Positions 51,208-60,700 of a stretch of DNA of 64,000 nt are shown one piece after another. The notes beneath the pieces are model-generated. The model searched no databases and was not told the origin of the DNA. It saw nothing but the letters and a program-made list of their open reading frames with translations. The position numbers and the translations under genes are program-made. Position 1 is the stretch's first letter; the number at the start of each line of letters is the position of its first letter. The stretch comes from Trichomonas vaginalis G3 (Eukaryota > Parabasalia > Trichomonadida > Trichomonadidae). The DNA lies in assembly GCF_026262505.1 (NCBI RefSeq), contig NC_067205.1, forward strand, positions 15,500,001 to 15,564,000, read 5' to 3'.

Positions 51208-52053
51208 TGCTTTCAATAGAAAAAGAAAATTCAAGAGTTGCTACAACTAAACCATTAGATGAACTTTTTACTAACGTCGGTCAAAAGTTTGAGACAGAGA
51301 CCGTAAAGCATGAAGGCTATCGTTTTGACTACCCGTTAAGATGGTTAAGAGACCCATCCGTCACAAAAGCTATTGGCTTTCGTAGAATGAAGTTCATTTC
51401 AGAAGCCATACATGGTTTCCCATTTACGGTCGCTTTTGAAGTTCGATACTATAACAAAGAAAAACGTACGTATGAGAAATTTGAACAGGGAAAACTTTTA
51501 CAAGTGAATTTGCTTGTAAACTTAGAAACAATCTTCAAGCTTTTCAAGAAAAAATAAACGATATCTATCTCGAATATGCAAAACAGTACAACATTGACGA
51601 AGGAGAGTACCATCTCGATATTATATATGACAGGAAAAATGCAACTGTTAAAATCAATAGAATAGAAGACCTTGGAGAAGACGTTTATATTTCTACAAAA
51701 TATAACAACTTGCATGGTATAGGTTTCTGAGGATGTTAAATCAGCCTGCAGAATATCCAGTACACCCGGACTTTTATGAAGTCGAAAACCCTAATGGAAC
51801 ATATGAAAATGTTTTCGACTCAGATGCTATTATAGTTCATGCTTCATTTTCTGGCGCCCAAAACTCTTTTTTATGCTTGGCAAATGACTTTTACGAAAAA
51901 CCTACAAAGCTATATGAACCACCGAGTGGAAGTATTTCAGACTTTCAAGTATGGTTTACAACAGATGGAAGAAAGAGAATAGTTCCATTATACCATGCGT
52001 TTTACTTAGAACTTAGTCTCATATACAACTACTATCGAACAGTAAAAATATAA
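51208..52053 (+). pseudogene. Maverick gene region of unknown role, broken
   Basis: This rightward region is broken in a few places. It starts MLSIEKENSRVATTKPLDELF and includes RWLRDPSVTKAIGFRRMKF, then a beta-rich part ending FQVWFTTDGRKRIVPLYHAF. The strands and its position beside the fibre gene could suit a virion protein, but I do not recognise it. A near-identical second copy lies at about 58905-59755. Confidence 0.5.
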
Positions 52054-52059
52054 TTTTTA

Positions 52060-52298
52060 ATACGGTTGAGGTGTTGGATTTGGTTGCCAACTAGACTGTG
52101 GTGCAGGTTCAGGCTGTTGTATAACAGGAGCTTGTTCTTCTGGTTCAGGTCTTTAGGTATAATACCAACGAACTGACCTACTCTTTTACCAATATTTTTG
52201 ACTCCGTTCCAAATTCCTCTTCCTACGGTTTTTATTCCATTCCATATACCTCTTCCAACATTTCGAAAGAAGTTTCCAATACTACTGAAGAAACCCAT
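52060..52298 (-). pseudogene. Small Maverick protein with amphipathic repeats, broken
   Basis: This short leftward region begins MGFFSSIGNFFRNVG and holds two glycine/tryptophan-rich amphipathic units (RGIWNGIKTVG, RGIWNGVKNIG). A Pro/Gln-rich tail can be seen in the downstream DNA; the region is broken. The glycine at position 2 and the membrane-active look match the small protein at 48575-48976. Function inferred only from composition. Confidence 0.45.
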
Positions 52299-52316
52299 TT
52301 TACTATATGTAAAAAT

Positions 52317-52499
52317 CTAATGTCCACCTAGTCTCTTACGTTTCCTTCTGAGTTCCATTGCATTCTTTAACTGGAGCTCATACATTCTATTTCTCCTCTG
52401 GTAGAAAACATACTCTGGGTCAACTCCTGTGTTCGCGTCATCTGCATAGAGTTGTTTATATCCCACTTCAGGGTTTGTATAAAACTCTTTCCATCTCAT
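52317..52499 (-). CDS. Small basic Maverick protein (60 aa)
   Basis: This open frame starts MRWKEFYTNPEVGYKQLY and ends in a basic cluster (MELRRKRKRLGGH). Its start overlaps the stop of the upstream gene by 4 bases, as in tightly packed genes. It is helical. Function unknown; a virion or DNA-binding role would fit the basic end. Confidence 0.5.
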   Translation of the reverse strand: MRWKEFYTNPEVGYKQLYADDANTGVDPEYVFYQRRNRMYELQLKNAMELRRKRKRLGGH

Positions 52500-52678
52500 A
52501 TTTGCATACCATGTGGCAAACCTAACGCAGCGTCATTTGACATGGCAGTTTGCATTTGTACATCTGTTGGCACTTGACCATAGTTTGCCATTGCAGTTTG
52601 TATTCTAACTTCATTTGGAATATTCTCTGGGTTTGGTTGTCCAGGTTGCTGTGCATTCGCTAAGTTCTGTGCGTCCAT
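52496..52678 (-). CDS. Small Gln/Asn-rich Maverick protein (60 aa)
   Basis: This open frame starts MDAQNLANAQQPGQPNPE and contains a doubled motif (RIQTAMANYGQVP, QMQTAMSNDAAL). It is without charge clusters or a membrane segment. It overlaps the downstream gene by 4 bases. A near-identical second copy lies at about 60170-60382. Function unknown. Confidence 0.5.
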   Translation of the reverse strand: MDAQNLANAQQPGQPNPENIPNEVRIQTAMANYGQVPTDVQMQTAMSNDAALGLPHGMQI

Positions 52679-52701
52679 TTAATATTAGATAAAAATATCT
52701 C

Positions 52702-52833
52702 TTACGAGTACATATACTGAACATTTGCAGGCATTGGTTCATCTTCATATTCTCTGTACTTTTCTGCCACGTCAAATAAATAAATGACACAATGGAAAAA
52801 ACCTAAAACAAGTAGTCCTATTTCAAACCACAT
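52702..52833 (-). CDS. Very small membrane protein (43 aa)
   Basis: This frame starts MWFEIGLLVLGFFHCVIYLF, a single hydrophobic helix of about 20 residues followed by an acidic-polar tail (DVAEKYREYEDEPMP). Its start lies within the last codons of the methyltransferase gene (16-base overlap), so the two were probably expressed together. Tiny membrane proteins of this type are common in viral genomes. Confidence is limited by size. Confidence 0.45.
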   Translation of the reverse strand: MWFEIGLLVLGFFHCVIYLFDVAEKYREYEDEPMPANVQYMYS

Positions 52834-53636
52834 TTACTTACTAATAAAATTTCTTTATTGTGACACTTTCTCCAGTTTATAGGACCTCTCTCATATTCTA
52901 TCTTGTCATATATAAACTCATAGTCATGTATGTCCTCTAACCATCTCATAACGGTTTCCAAACCACTTTTATCGGATGTAAAGTAAAAGCATGGATGGTT
53001 ATGTAAAACGTCTAAAGTTTCTAAAGAGTCTCTCAAAGTCCAGTCTACTTGGTATTGAAAATCCCATGTGTTATAGAACGGTGGGTCCACCATAAAGAAA
53101 ACATTTTCCTTGTCTTTATATTTTTCATACAACTCTGTCCAATGACATCTCACAAACTCTATACCCTCAATATATTTTTCTATGTCCTCTTTGAAAACAT
53201 TTGTATAGTTGAGATATAAAACTTTTGACATAAGTGTTTCAATGTCATGAACTCTTATAGCACCACTATATAATAGTCTAGCAGATATACTATTCCAGTC
53301 TATATATTCTGCTTTTTTCAAAACCTCTCTCACAATATTTTTCTTATCTAATGGTATACGTTCCATCTTACCTATAGGTATCTTTTCTTTTAACTCTTTC
53401 AATATATTGTTTGTGTCTGGTATATGTTTGAGACGGTCCATATAGTTGTCGAAGTCATTGCATATAATCTTTGAGTCTGGGAATATTGTATGGCACAAAT
53501 GGGATATATAGAAACTTCCACCGAACAAATCTACAAATGTTAGACCATTCGGTAGTTTCTTAAGTTCTCTCAATATAATATCTTTACATTTACTCTTATT
53601 TCCAAAGAACGGTAACGGTGGTTTTGTAAAATTCAT
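52818..53636 (-). CDS. Dam-type DNA N6-adenine methyltransferase
   Basis: This open frame encodes 272 residues. It has the D12-class layout: KPPLPFFGNKSKCKD at the start (the P-x-x-GNK S-adenosylmethionine loop), TFVDLFGGSFYIS at ~33 (motif I FxxxFxGG), a helical specificity part in the middle, and VFFMVDPPFYNTWDF at ~187 (the catalytic DPPY-type motif IV, here DPPF). It ends in CFYFTSDKSG. Such enzymes add a methyl group to adenine N6 in short DNA sites. T. vaginalis is known to carry abundant N6-methyladenine and Dam-like genes, so an element-borne copy is relevant. It lies at the right end of the element and has a shared AT-rich start motif upstream. A second copy is at about 60540-61430. 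Confidence 0.88.
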   Translation of the reverse strand: MNFTKPPLPFFGNKSKCKDIILRELKKLPNGLTFVDLFGGSFYISHLCHTIFPDSKIICNDFDNYMDRLKHIPDTNNILKELKEKIPIGKMERIPLDKKNIVREVLKKAEYIDWNSISARLLYSGAIRVHDIETLMSKVLYLNYTNVFKEDIEKYIEGIEFVRCHWTELYEKYKDKENVFFMVDPPFYNTWDFQYQVDWTLRDSLETLDVLHNHPCFYFTSDKSGLETVMRWLEDIHDYEFIYDKIEYERGPINWRKCHNKEILLVSKCGLK

Positions 53637-53793
53637 TTATATATAATAATAAAAATGTTTTTACCTGAAAAGTGACAGAAAAGTGACAAAACATGAAAAC
53701 ATATATAATTTGTGAAAAGCGACACATTATATAATGTTTTCGACCCAGAAGAAGGCTTCTTCCCAGAAGCAATGGAGGAAGAAGAAGAGTCCT

Positions 53794-53895
53794 CCGAATA
53801 AAAACTTCATTTATACTAAACATCAACATCAGGGCTAGAAGGCACGAAGTGCCTGGAAGCCCCACTACCTTTTTTTTTTTTTTTTTTTTTTTTTT
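53794..53895 (-). repeat. Right terminal inverted repeat of the Maverick
   Basis: Mirror of the left end, closing with 26 T residues and followed by AATCT (53896-53900). Its T run is longer than the left A run (17). A short rightward frame ending in a glutamate-rich tail (EEEEESSE) stops inside it, just as the leftward gene stops in the left repeat. Confidence 0.9.
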
Positions 53896-54084
53896 AATCT
53901 GAGTATTAAATTAAGTGATAAATTCGTTTGACACTACTTTAATTTTTAAATTCAAAAAATTATATGTGCTTCTTAAAATGACTCAAAAATTTTTATTATA
54001 AAATAATATATAATATTAAAAATCCCACAAAAATTTTTACTTTACATAATCGTACTTCCTCGACGATTAATTTCCACTCAATTT

Positions 54085-56682
54085 CTATCGTTGACCGAAC
54101 TTAGCATGCAACAGTTCAGATGTTTCTTTAAAATGTTTTTCTGCTGCAATATGGAGAGCAGTAGATCCTTTTTCATTCTTTTCATTGATATTTGCACCAT
54201 GTGAAATAAGAAGCTCGGCAATTTCTTTATTATAATGTTTTGCTGCAATATGGAGAGCGGTAGATCCTTTTTCATTCTTTTCATTGATATTTGCACCATG
54301 TGAAATAAGAAGCTCGGCAATTTCTTTATTATAATGTTTTGCTGCATTATGAAGAGCGGTAGATCCTTTTTCATTCTTTTCATTGATATTTGCACCATGT
54401 GAAATAAGAAGTTCGGCAATTTCTTTATGATTATGTTTTGCTGCAATATGAAGAGCGGTTTCTCCATCATTATCTTTTTCATTGAAATTTGCACCATATG
54501 AAATAAGAAGTTCAGCCGTTTCATTGCTATTATTTATTGCTGCATTATGAAGAGGTGTTTTTCCATTTTTATTTTTTACATTGAAATTTGCACCATGTGA
54601 AATAAGAAGTTCGGCAATTTCTTTACTATTATAAAATGATGCATCATGAAGAGCAGTAGTATAATTTTCGTTTTCATTGATATTTGCACCATGAGAAATA
54701 AGAAAATCAGCTATTTCTTTCCTATTATTTATTGCTGAATAATGAAGAGCAGTTCTTCCGAAATCATCTATTTTATCGACATTTGCACCATGTGAAATAA
54801 ATAATTTGGCCATTTCTTTGTAATTTTGATTTGTTGCAATATGAAGAGCAGTTCTTCCATCAAGACCTCCTTCATTGATATTTGCATCATGTAAAATAAG
54901 AAGTTCAGCTATTTCTTTATGATTATTTTTTGTTGCATAATGAAGAGCAGTTTTTTCATAATTATCTTTTACATTGATATTTGCACCATATGAAATAAGA
55001 AGTTCAGCAATTTCTTTGTTATTACTTATTGCTGTATAATGAAGAGCGGTTTTTCCATCATTATCTTTTTCATTGATATTTGCACCATATGAAATAAGAA
55101 GTTCAGCAATTTCTTTGTTATTACTTATTGCTGTATAATGAAGAGCGGTTTCTCCGTCATTATTTTTTTCATTGATATTTGCACCATGTAAAATAAAAAG
55201 TTCAGCAATTTCTTTGTTATTATTTTGTGCTGTAATATGAAGAGCAGTTTCTCCATTTTCATCTTTTTCATTGATATTTGCGCCATGTGAAATAAGAAGT
55301 TCAGCTACTTCTTTGCTATTATTAAATGCTGCATTATGAAGAGCGGTTTTTCCATTTTTATCTTTTTCATTGATATTTGCATCATGTGAAATAAGAAGTT
55401 CAGCAATTTCTTTGTTATTATTTTTCGCTGTATTATGAAGAGCGGTTTCTCCGGTATAATCTTTTTCATTGGTATTTGCCCCATGTGAAATAAGAAGTTC
55501 AGCTACTTCTTTGCTATTATAATATGCCGCATGATGAAGAGGAGTTCTTTTGTAATTATCTTTTTCATTGATATTTGCGCCATGTGAAATAAGAAGTTCC
55601 GCAATTTCTTTGCTATTATAATATACCGCATGATGAAGAGCGGTTTCTCCGCTATCATCTTTTTCATTGATATTTGCACCATGTGAAATAAGAAGCTCGG
55701 CTACTTCTTTACTATCATTTACTGCCGCATGATGAAGAGGAGTTCTTTTGTAAATATCTTTTTCATTGATATTTGCACCAAGTGAAATGAAATATTTGCA
55801 AAGAGATGGAATGCTAAACAGAGATGAATAAACAAAACAGGTGTTAACATCATCAGTTTGATCAAAATAAACTAAAAAAGAATCAAGATTATTAAGAACT
55901 CCACAATAGAATAAATTGATCTCTATATTGTATTCATTCATCAAGAATGTAACAAAATCAATGTTGTGTGAAATAATAGCATTTTCCATGGATTCTTCAC
56001 TTGGTGTTTGATGTTTCAAACATTCACTCATAATCTCTTGATTTCCTCCTAAAAATGAAATATCGAGACATGTTTGAGTTATTTCTGAGTCAATTTTCGT
56101 CCTTAATAATTTGAAACAATCAACAGCACCATGGTAACAGCATAACTCAAGTAATGAATATCCTTTCTGATCATTTGGAAATGGATATAAATCGCTTTCA
56201 AGTATTTGATTTTGATCAAATTCATCACTTTCCGTGAATGTGATGAATCTTTCTAAGTCATTGTACATGATTGCTTTGTAAATTGTATTTTCTGTATGAA
56301 TTTCGAGATTTTCTGAGTTAATTTCTTCGAAATCATAAGATTTGTTTAAATTAATTCCATATTCTTTATAAAATAGGTAGGAAACAGCTAATGGAACTTT
56401 GAATGACTCTGTTACATGATAATTATCATAAATGAGTTTGGCAAGATATAAATATGACTTTGTATAGCGATTATTATATTGAATGATACATAAAATATCT
56501 TCCATTATTTTTTGGGGAAGATATTTATTTGAATCTATCAATTCCGTTTTGATCATTGTGTAAATCTTTTTTAATTCTTCATCATTATCACTTTTCAGCT
56601 GATACAAAGCATTATATGAATCTATGTAGTATTTGTAGATACTTCGCAGTTCACTGTATTTAGTTTGGTTAATATCAGACAT
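54085..56682 (-). CDS. DUF3447/ankyrin-repeat protein, intact (865 aa)
   Basis: This is an intact protein. Residues 1-300 are the trichomonad N-terminal domain (MSDINQTKYSELRSIYKYYI, then LLELCCYHGAVDCFKLL at ~180 and SFLGGNQEIMSECL at ~207, the DUF3447 part). From ~303 to the end come about 17 ankyrin repeats of 33 residues with the consensus LLISHGANINEKD and TALHxAxxNxxKEIAE. The repeats are so alike that unequal crossing over must reshape them often. Such proteins are cytosolic or membrane-associated scaffolds; the ligand is unknown. The Maverick lies 190 bases downstream of its stop. It is the intact paralogue of the broken gene at 10573-13359, and a damaged, partial second copy lies at 61777-62940. 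Confidence 0.9.
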   Translation of the reverse strand: MSDINQTKYSELRSIYKYYIDSYNALYQLKSDNDEELKKIYTMIKTELIDSNKYLPQKIMEDILCIIQYNNRYTKSYLYLAKLIYDNYHVTESFKVPLAVSYLFYKEYGINLNKSYDFEEINSENLEIHTENTIYKAIMYNDLERFITFTESDEFDQNQILESDLYPFPNDQKGYSLLELCCYHGAVDCFKLLRTKIDSEITQTCLDISFLGGNQEIMSECLKHQTPSEESMENAIISHNIDFVTFLMNEYNIEINLFYCGVLNNLDSFLVYFDQTDDVNTCFVYSSLFSIPSLCKYFISLGANINEKDIYKRTPLHHAAVNDSKEVAELLISHGANINEKDDSGETALHHAVYYNSKEIAELLISHGANINEKDNYKRTPLHHAAYYNSKEVAELLISHGANTNEKDYTGETALHNTAKNNNKEIAELLISHDANINEKDKNGKTALHNAAFNNSKEVAELLISHGANINEKDENGETALHITAQNNNKEIAELFILHGANINEKNNDGETALHYTAISNNKEIAELLISYGANINEKDNDGKTALHYTAISNNKEIAELLISYGANINVKDNYEKTALHYATKNNHKEIAELLILHDANINEGGLDGRTALHIATNQNYKEMAKLFISHGANVDKIDDFGRTALHYSAINNRKEIADFLISHGANINENENYTTALHDASFYNSKEIAELLISHGANFNVKNKNGKTPLHNAAINNSNETAELLISYGANFNEKDNDGETALHIAAKHNHKEIAELLISHGANINEKNEKGSTALHNAAKHYNKEIAELLISHGANINEKNEKGSTALHIAAKHYNKEIAELLISHGANINEKNEKGSTALHIAAEKHFKETSELLHAKFGQR

Positions 56683-56938
56683 TAAAAATGATTATTAGTC
56701 AAAAATTTTATTTTACATTTTACATTTGACATTTTACACACAATTTTAAATGATTATTAGTCAAAAATTTTATTTTACATTTTACATTTTACACGCAATT
56801 TTAAATGATTATTGGTCAAAAATTTTATTTTACATTTTACATTTTACACGCAATTTTAAATGATTATTGGTCAAAAATTTTATTTTACATTTTACATTTT
56901 ACACACAATTTTAAATGATTATTAGTCAAAAATTAAAT
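56683..56938 (-). promoter_or_regulatory. Promoter with five tandem initiator repeats
   Basis: The initiator TCATTT, on the minus strand, occurs at 56686, 56748, 56803, 56858 and 56913, with periods of 62, 55, 55 and 55 bases. The units are TCATTTAAAATTGTGTG-type runs followed by TAAAATG and ATTTTTGACTAATAA. The nearest lies directly before the ATG at 56682. The further upstream flank (to about 57020) also matches the flank of the paralogue at 10.33 kb. Confidence 0.7.
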
Positions 56939-57180
56939 TGTGTGGAAATAGAACGTAGATGCAATTCTAGTTTTTTCATTGGAATTTTTGTAAATTATTT
57001 TCATGGAAATACGGAGGAATTAACAAGCATATCATGTGATTTATTGATCTGCAGTGTGAAGATATAAATATAATTTGGGGCAGCAGTGTGAAGATATATA
57101 TTTCAGGTGGTTTCGCTTGCCCTTTCGGGAATTTTTATAAAAAAGAAGAAAGTAATGAAATAAAAGAAAAAAAAAGTAAT

Positions 57181-57729
57181 TTACAATCTCATTTCACCTC
57201 TATGCCAGTCATGTGATGATTGTTTCATCTGTTTCTTTGCATCAAGTTTTGACTCCTTGTTGTAGTTATTGAATTGGTTGAGAGATCCTTTGTCGATGTG
57301 TTTCTTTGGAGCACTCTTTGGAGTGTTCTTCTTCTGTTGAGGAGCAGCTTTGACTTCTCTCTTTGCTCCTTTGTTTGCTGCTGCAGCCGCCATCAAGAAA
57401 GCCATTTCCTCGTCCTCGTCCATCTCTGGCTTCTTCTCTTTCTCTGGTTTAGAAGCAGCAGGTGGTGGTGGAGGTGGTGCAGAGATAACTGGTGCTGGAG
57501 GAACTTCGATCTCTCCATCTTCTTCGGAATCATCCATGAGATTGGCAAATGCGGACTTATGTGTCTCGATTACGTCGAGTTTCTCTTCGACCTTCTTTGG
57601 AGCGGCCTTCTGGGAGCGTGGTGCGGAAAGGAAGGCTTCGAAGAGTCCATCAGGGAATGGATACAAGACAGCTTTGAGGAAACTGTCTAATCTCTTTGTC
57701 TCGAGGTCTTTGACCTTGTCTTGCTCTAA
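57181..57729 (-). pseudogene. 3' part of a host gene, cut at a sequence junction
   Basis: This is the C-terminal ~182 residues of an unrecognised protein. Folded-looking helices at the start (RLDSFLKAVLYPFPDGLFEAF) are followed by an acidic stretch (DDSEEDGEIEVPPAP), a proline run (APPPPPPAA), an alanine-rich helix (MAFLMAAAAANKGAKREV) and a basic end (SSHDWHRGEMRL). The codons use more G and C than most genes here, as in highly expressed trichomonad genes. The frame goes on to an ATG at 57765, but its first 12 codons are antisense Maverick sequence, so the true N-terminus is missing. The cut falls at 57727-57733. The rest of the gene is not in this window. Confidence 0.7.
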
Positions 57730-60700
57730 CGCGATGTGTATGGTTTCCATCTCCCTGAGTGTCACTCCAGTAACAATTTATAGCAAACTGAACGTCGTCT
57801 TTAACATCATATCCTTTACCTTTTTTCAAGGCGTGCCAATCCCAAAATTTATGCTTATGCCAACCTGCTTGAGATGTACTAAATCTACGTAGTGACTGTG
57901 TGCAGGTAGGTTTTCACCTGAAATCGTTTTACTTCCGCCTGTTTCCTTTGAAGAGTTTGCACAATACAAAAACCTGTCGACTATTTGAGTCCAAGTTCCA
58001 AAACCCAGAACTGTTTCTGGTCTGGTAGAGTTCATTGACGTATAAATAGAGCCTATAGGATATACTGTTTGAAGTATTTCTGTCTTTAACGTTTGAAGCT
58101 CTGTTTTGTCAGCTTTCTTATCTAACTCATCGTTAACATATGTTTTGTCAGCTTTTTTTATCTAACTCATCGTTAACATATGTTTTGTCAGCTTTTTTAT
58201 CATATAAATCTTGAGCAGTGAATTTAACTTTGTTTTCATCCTCCATGACATAGACATTTCTACATCTAGTGTATTTCATCGTCGTTATGTCATCTCCCGA
58301 TGTTAAACCTTGTGGAAAGTTAGGAGGTTTCCAATTTAATACATCCCCACCAGTTTCTTCAACCGTTCCTTCAATATTTTCTATACCAACAGTTGCGAAG
58401 AAATCGTGTGTATGAGTCTTTTTAGAATATTCTTTGTCAGCTCTTGTCACTTCACTTGACATTTTATTGTCAACATATGTTTTATCTGCTTTGTCATTAA
58501 CATTGCTGTAGTTCATCTACGTCATAGATGTTATGTGTATGATGTTTTTGTGGGTATGTTCTATCTGTCCATGCGAGAATATAGTCTCTTGTTGCATCTA
58601 CATACTCTTTGTCAGCTTTGTTGTCAATATCTGCTTTCAAAAGAGTTCATCTATAGGTTTCTCGTTTAAAGTTTTTTGTTGGATTTATACAAACAGTATG
58701 GTTCTTACTGTCTTGAAACAGAAACTCGTCTGTCAATGGGTTTATCGTCAGTTTTAAGTTTCCTTCTTTCAATGACTCAGATATCTTAGAATATTGAAAA
58801 GTTTGTTGTGTTCTTATTTAGAGCTTGTACAATTAGTTGTCGGTTGTGTTGTATTTCTCTCATAAGACGCTGTTTCTTTCGACATTTTTATTCTAGATAA
58901 AATATGCTTTCAATAGAAAAAGAAAATTCAAGAGTTGCTACAACTAAACCATTAGATGAACTTTTTACTAACGTCCGTCAAAAGTTTGAGACAGAGACCG
59001 TAAAGCATGAAGGCTATCGTTTTGACTACCCGTTAAGATGGTTAAGAGACCCATCCGTCACAAAAGCTATTGGCTTTCGTAGAATGAAGTTCATTTCAGA
59101 AGCCATACATGGTTTCCCATTTACGTCGCTTTTGAAGTTCGATACTATAACAAAGAAAAAAAAGTACGTATGAGAAATTTGAACAGGGAAAACTTTTACA
59201 AGTGAATTTGCTTGTAAACTTAGAAACAAAATCTTCAAGCTTTTCAAGAAAAAATAAACGATATCTATCTCGAATATGCAAAACAGTACAACATTGACGA
59301 AGGAGAGTACCATCTCGATATTATATATGACAGGAAAAATGCAACTGTTAAAATCAATAGAATAGAAGACCTTGGAGAAGACGTTTATATTTCTACAAAA
59401 TATAACAACTTGGCATGGTATAGGTTTCTGAGGATGTTAAATCAGCCTGCAGAATATCCAGTACACCCGGACTTTTATGAAGTCGAAAACCCTAATGGAA
59501 CATATGAAAATTTTTCGACTCAGATGCTATTATAGTTCATGCTTCATTTTCTGGCGCCCAAAACTCTTTTTTATGCTTGGCAAATGACTTTTACGAAAAA
59601 CCTACAAAGCTATATTGAACCACCGAGTGGAAGTATTTCAGACTTTCAAGTATGGTTTACAACAGATGGAAGAAAGAGAATAGTTCCATTATACCATGCG
59701 TTTTACTTAGAACTTAGTCTCATATACAACTACTATCGAACAGTAAAAATATAATTTTTAATACGGTTGAGGTGTTGGATTTGGTTGCCAACTAGACTGT
59801 GGTGCAGGTTCAGGCTGTTGTATAACAGGAGCTTGTTCTTCTGGTTCAGGGTCTTTAGGTATAATACCAACGAACTGACCTACTCTTTTTACCAATATTT
59901 TTGACTCCGTTCCAAATTCCTCTTCCTACGGTTTTTATTCCATTCCATATACCTCTTCAACATTTCGAAAGAAGTTTCCAATACTACTGAAGAAACCCAT
60001 TTTACTATATGTAAAAAATCTAATGTCACCTAGTCTCTTACGTTTCCTTCTGAGTTCCATTGCATTCTTTAACTGGAGCTCATACATTCTATTTCTCCTC
60101 TGGTAGAAAACATACTCTGGGTCAACTCCTGTGTTCGCGTCATCTGCATAGAGTTGTTTATATCCCACTTCAGGGTTTGTATAAAACTCTTTCCATCTCA
60201 TATTTTGCATACCATGGTGGCAAACCTAACGCAGCGTCATTTGACATGGCAGTTTGCATTTGTACATCTGTTGGCACTTGACCATAGTTTGCCATTGCAG
60301 TTTGTATTCTAACTTCATTTGGAATATTCTCTGGGTTTGGTTGTCCAGGTTGCTGTGCATTCGCTAAGTTCTGTGCGTCCATTTAATATTAGATAAAAAT
60401 ATCTCTTACGAGTACATATACTGAACATTTGCAGGCATTGGTTCATCTTCATATTCTCTGTACTTTTCTGCCACGTCAAATAAATAAATGACACAATGGA
60501 AAAAACCTAAAAACAAGTAGTCCTATTTCAAACCACACTTACTTACTAATAAAATTTCTTTATGTGACACTTTCTCCAGTTTATAGGACCTCTCTCATAT
60601 TCTATCTTGTCATATATAAACTCATAGTCATGTATGTCCTCTAACCATCTCATAACGGTTTCCAAACCACTTTTATCGGATGTAAAGTAAAAGCATGGAT

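Larger units (their letters stand above)
26291..53895. mobile_element. Maverick/Polinton element, full length, broken
   Basis: The element is 27.6 kb long, bounded by inverted repeats that begin with a run of A and a GTGGGGCTTCCAGGCAC box, and flanked by a 5-bp direct repeat AATCT (26286-26290 and 53896-53900). Its parts are major capsid protein, a candidate minor capsid protein, packaging ATPase, protein-primed DNA polymerase B, SF3-type helicase, retroviral-type integrase, Dam-type methyltransferase, tail-fibre-like protein and some fifteen genes of unknown role. About half of the genes are open and the others carry roughly ten breaks altogether. A 2.7 kb transposon sits within PolB. The nearly identical ends and the mostly open frames suggest a young element. 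Since a second copy of its right end in this window is full of one-base indels, some apparent breaks could be sequence error. The size exceeds the usual 15-20 kb of Mavericks, partly because of the insertion. Confidence 0.93.

Noticed and set aside
54078-54524. Leftward frame overlapping the ankyrin gene end
   Set aside because: It is the ankyrin repeat DNA read in another register (KIMMEKPLFILQQ-type), kept open by the repeat.
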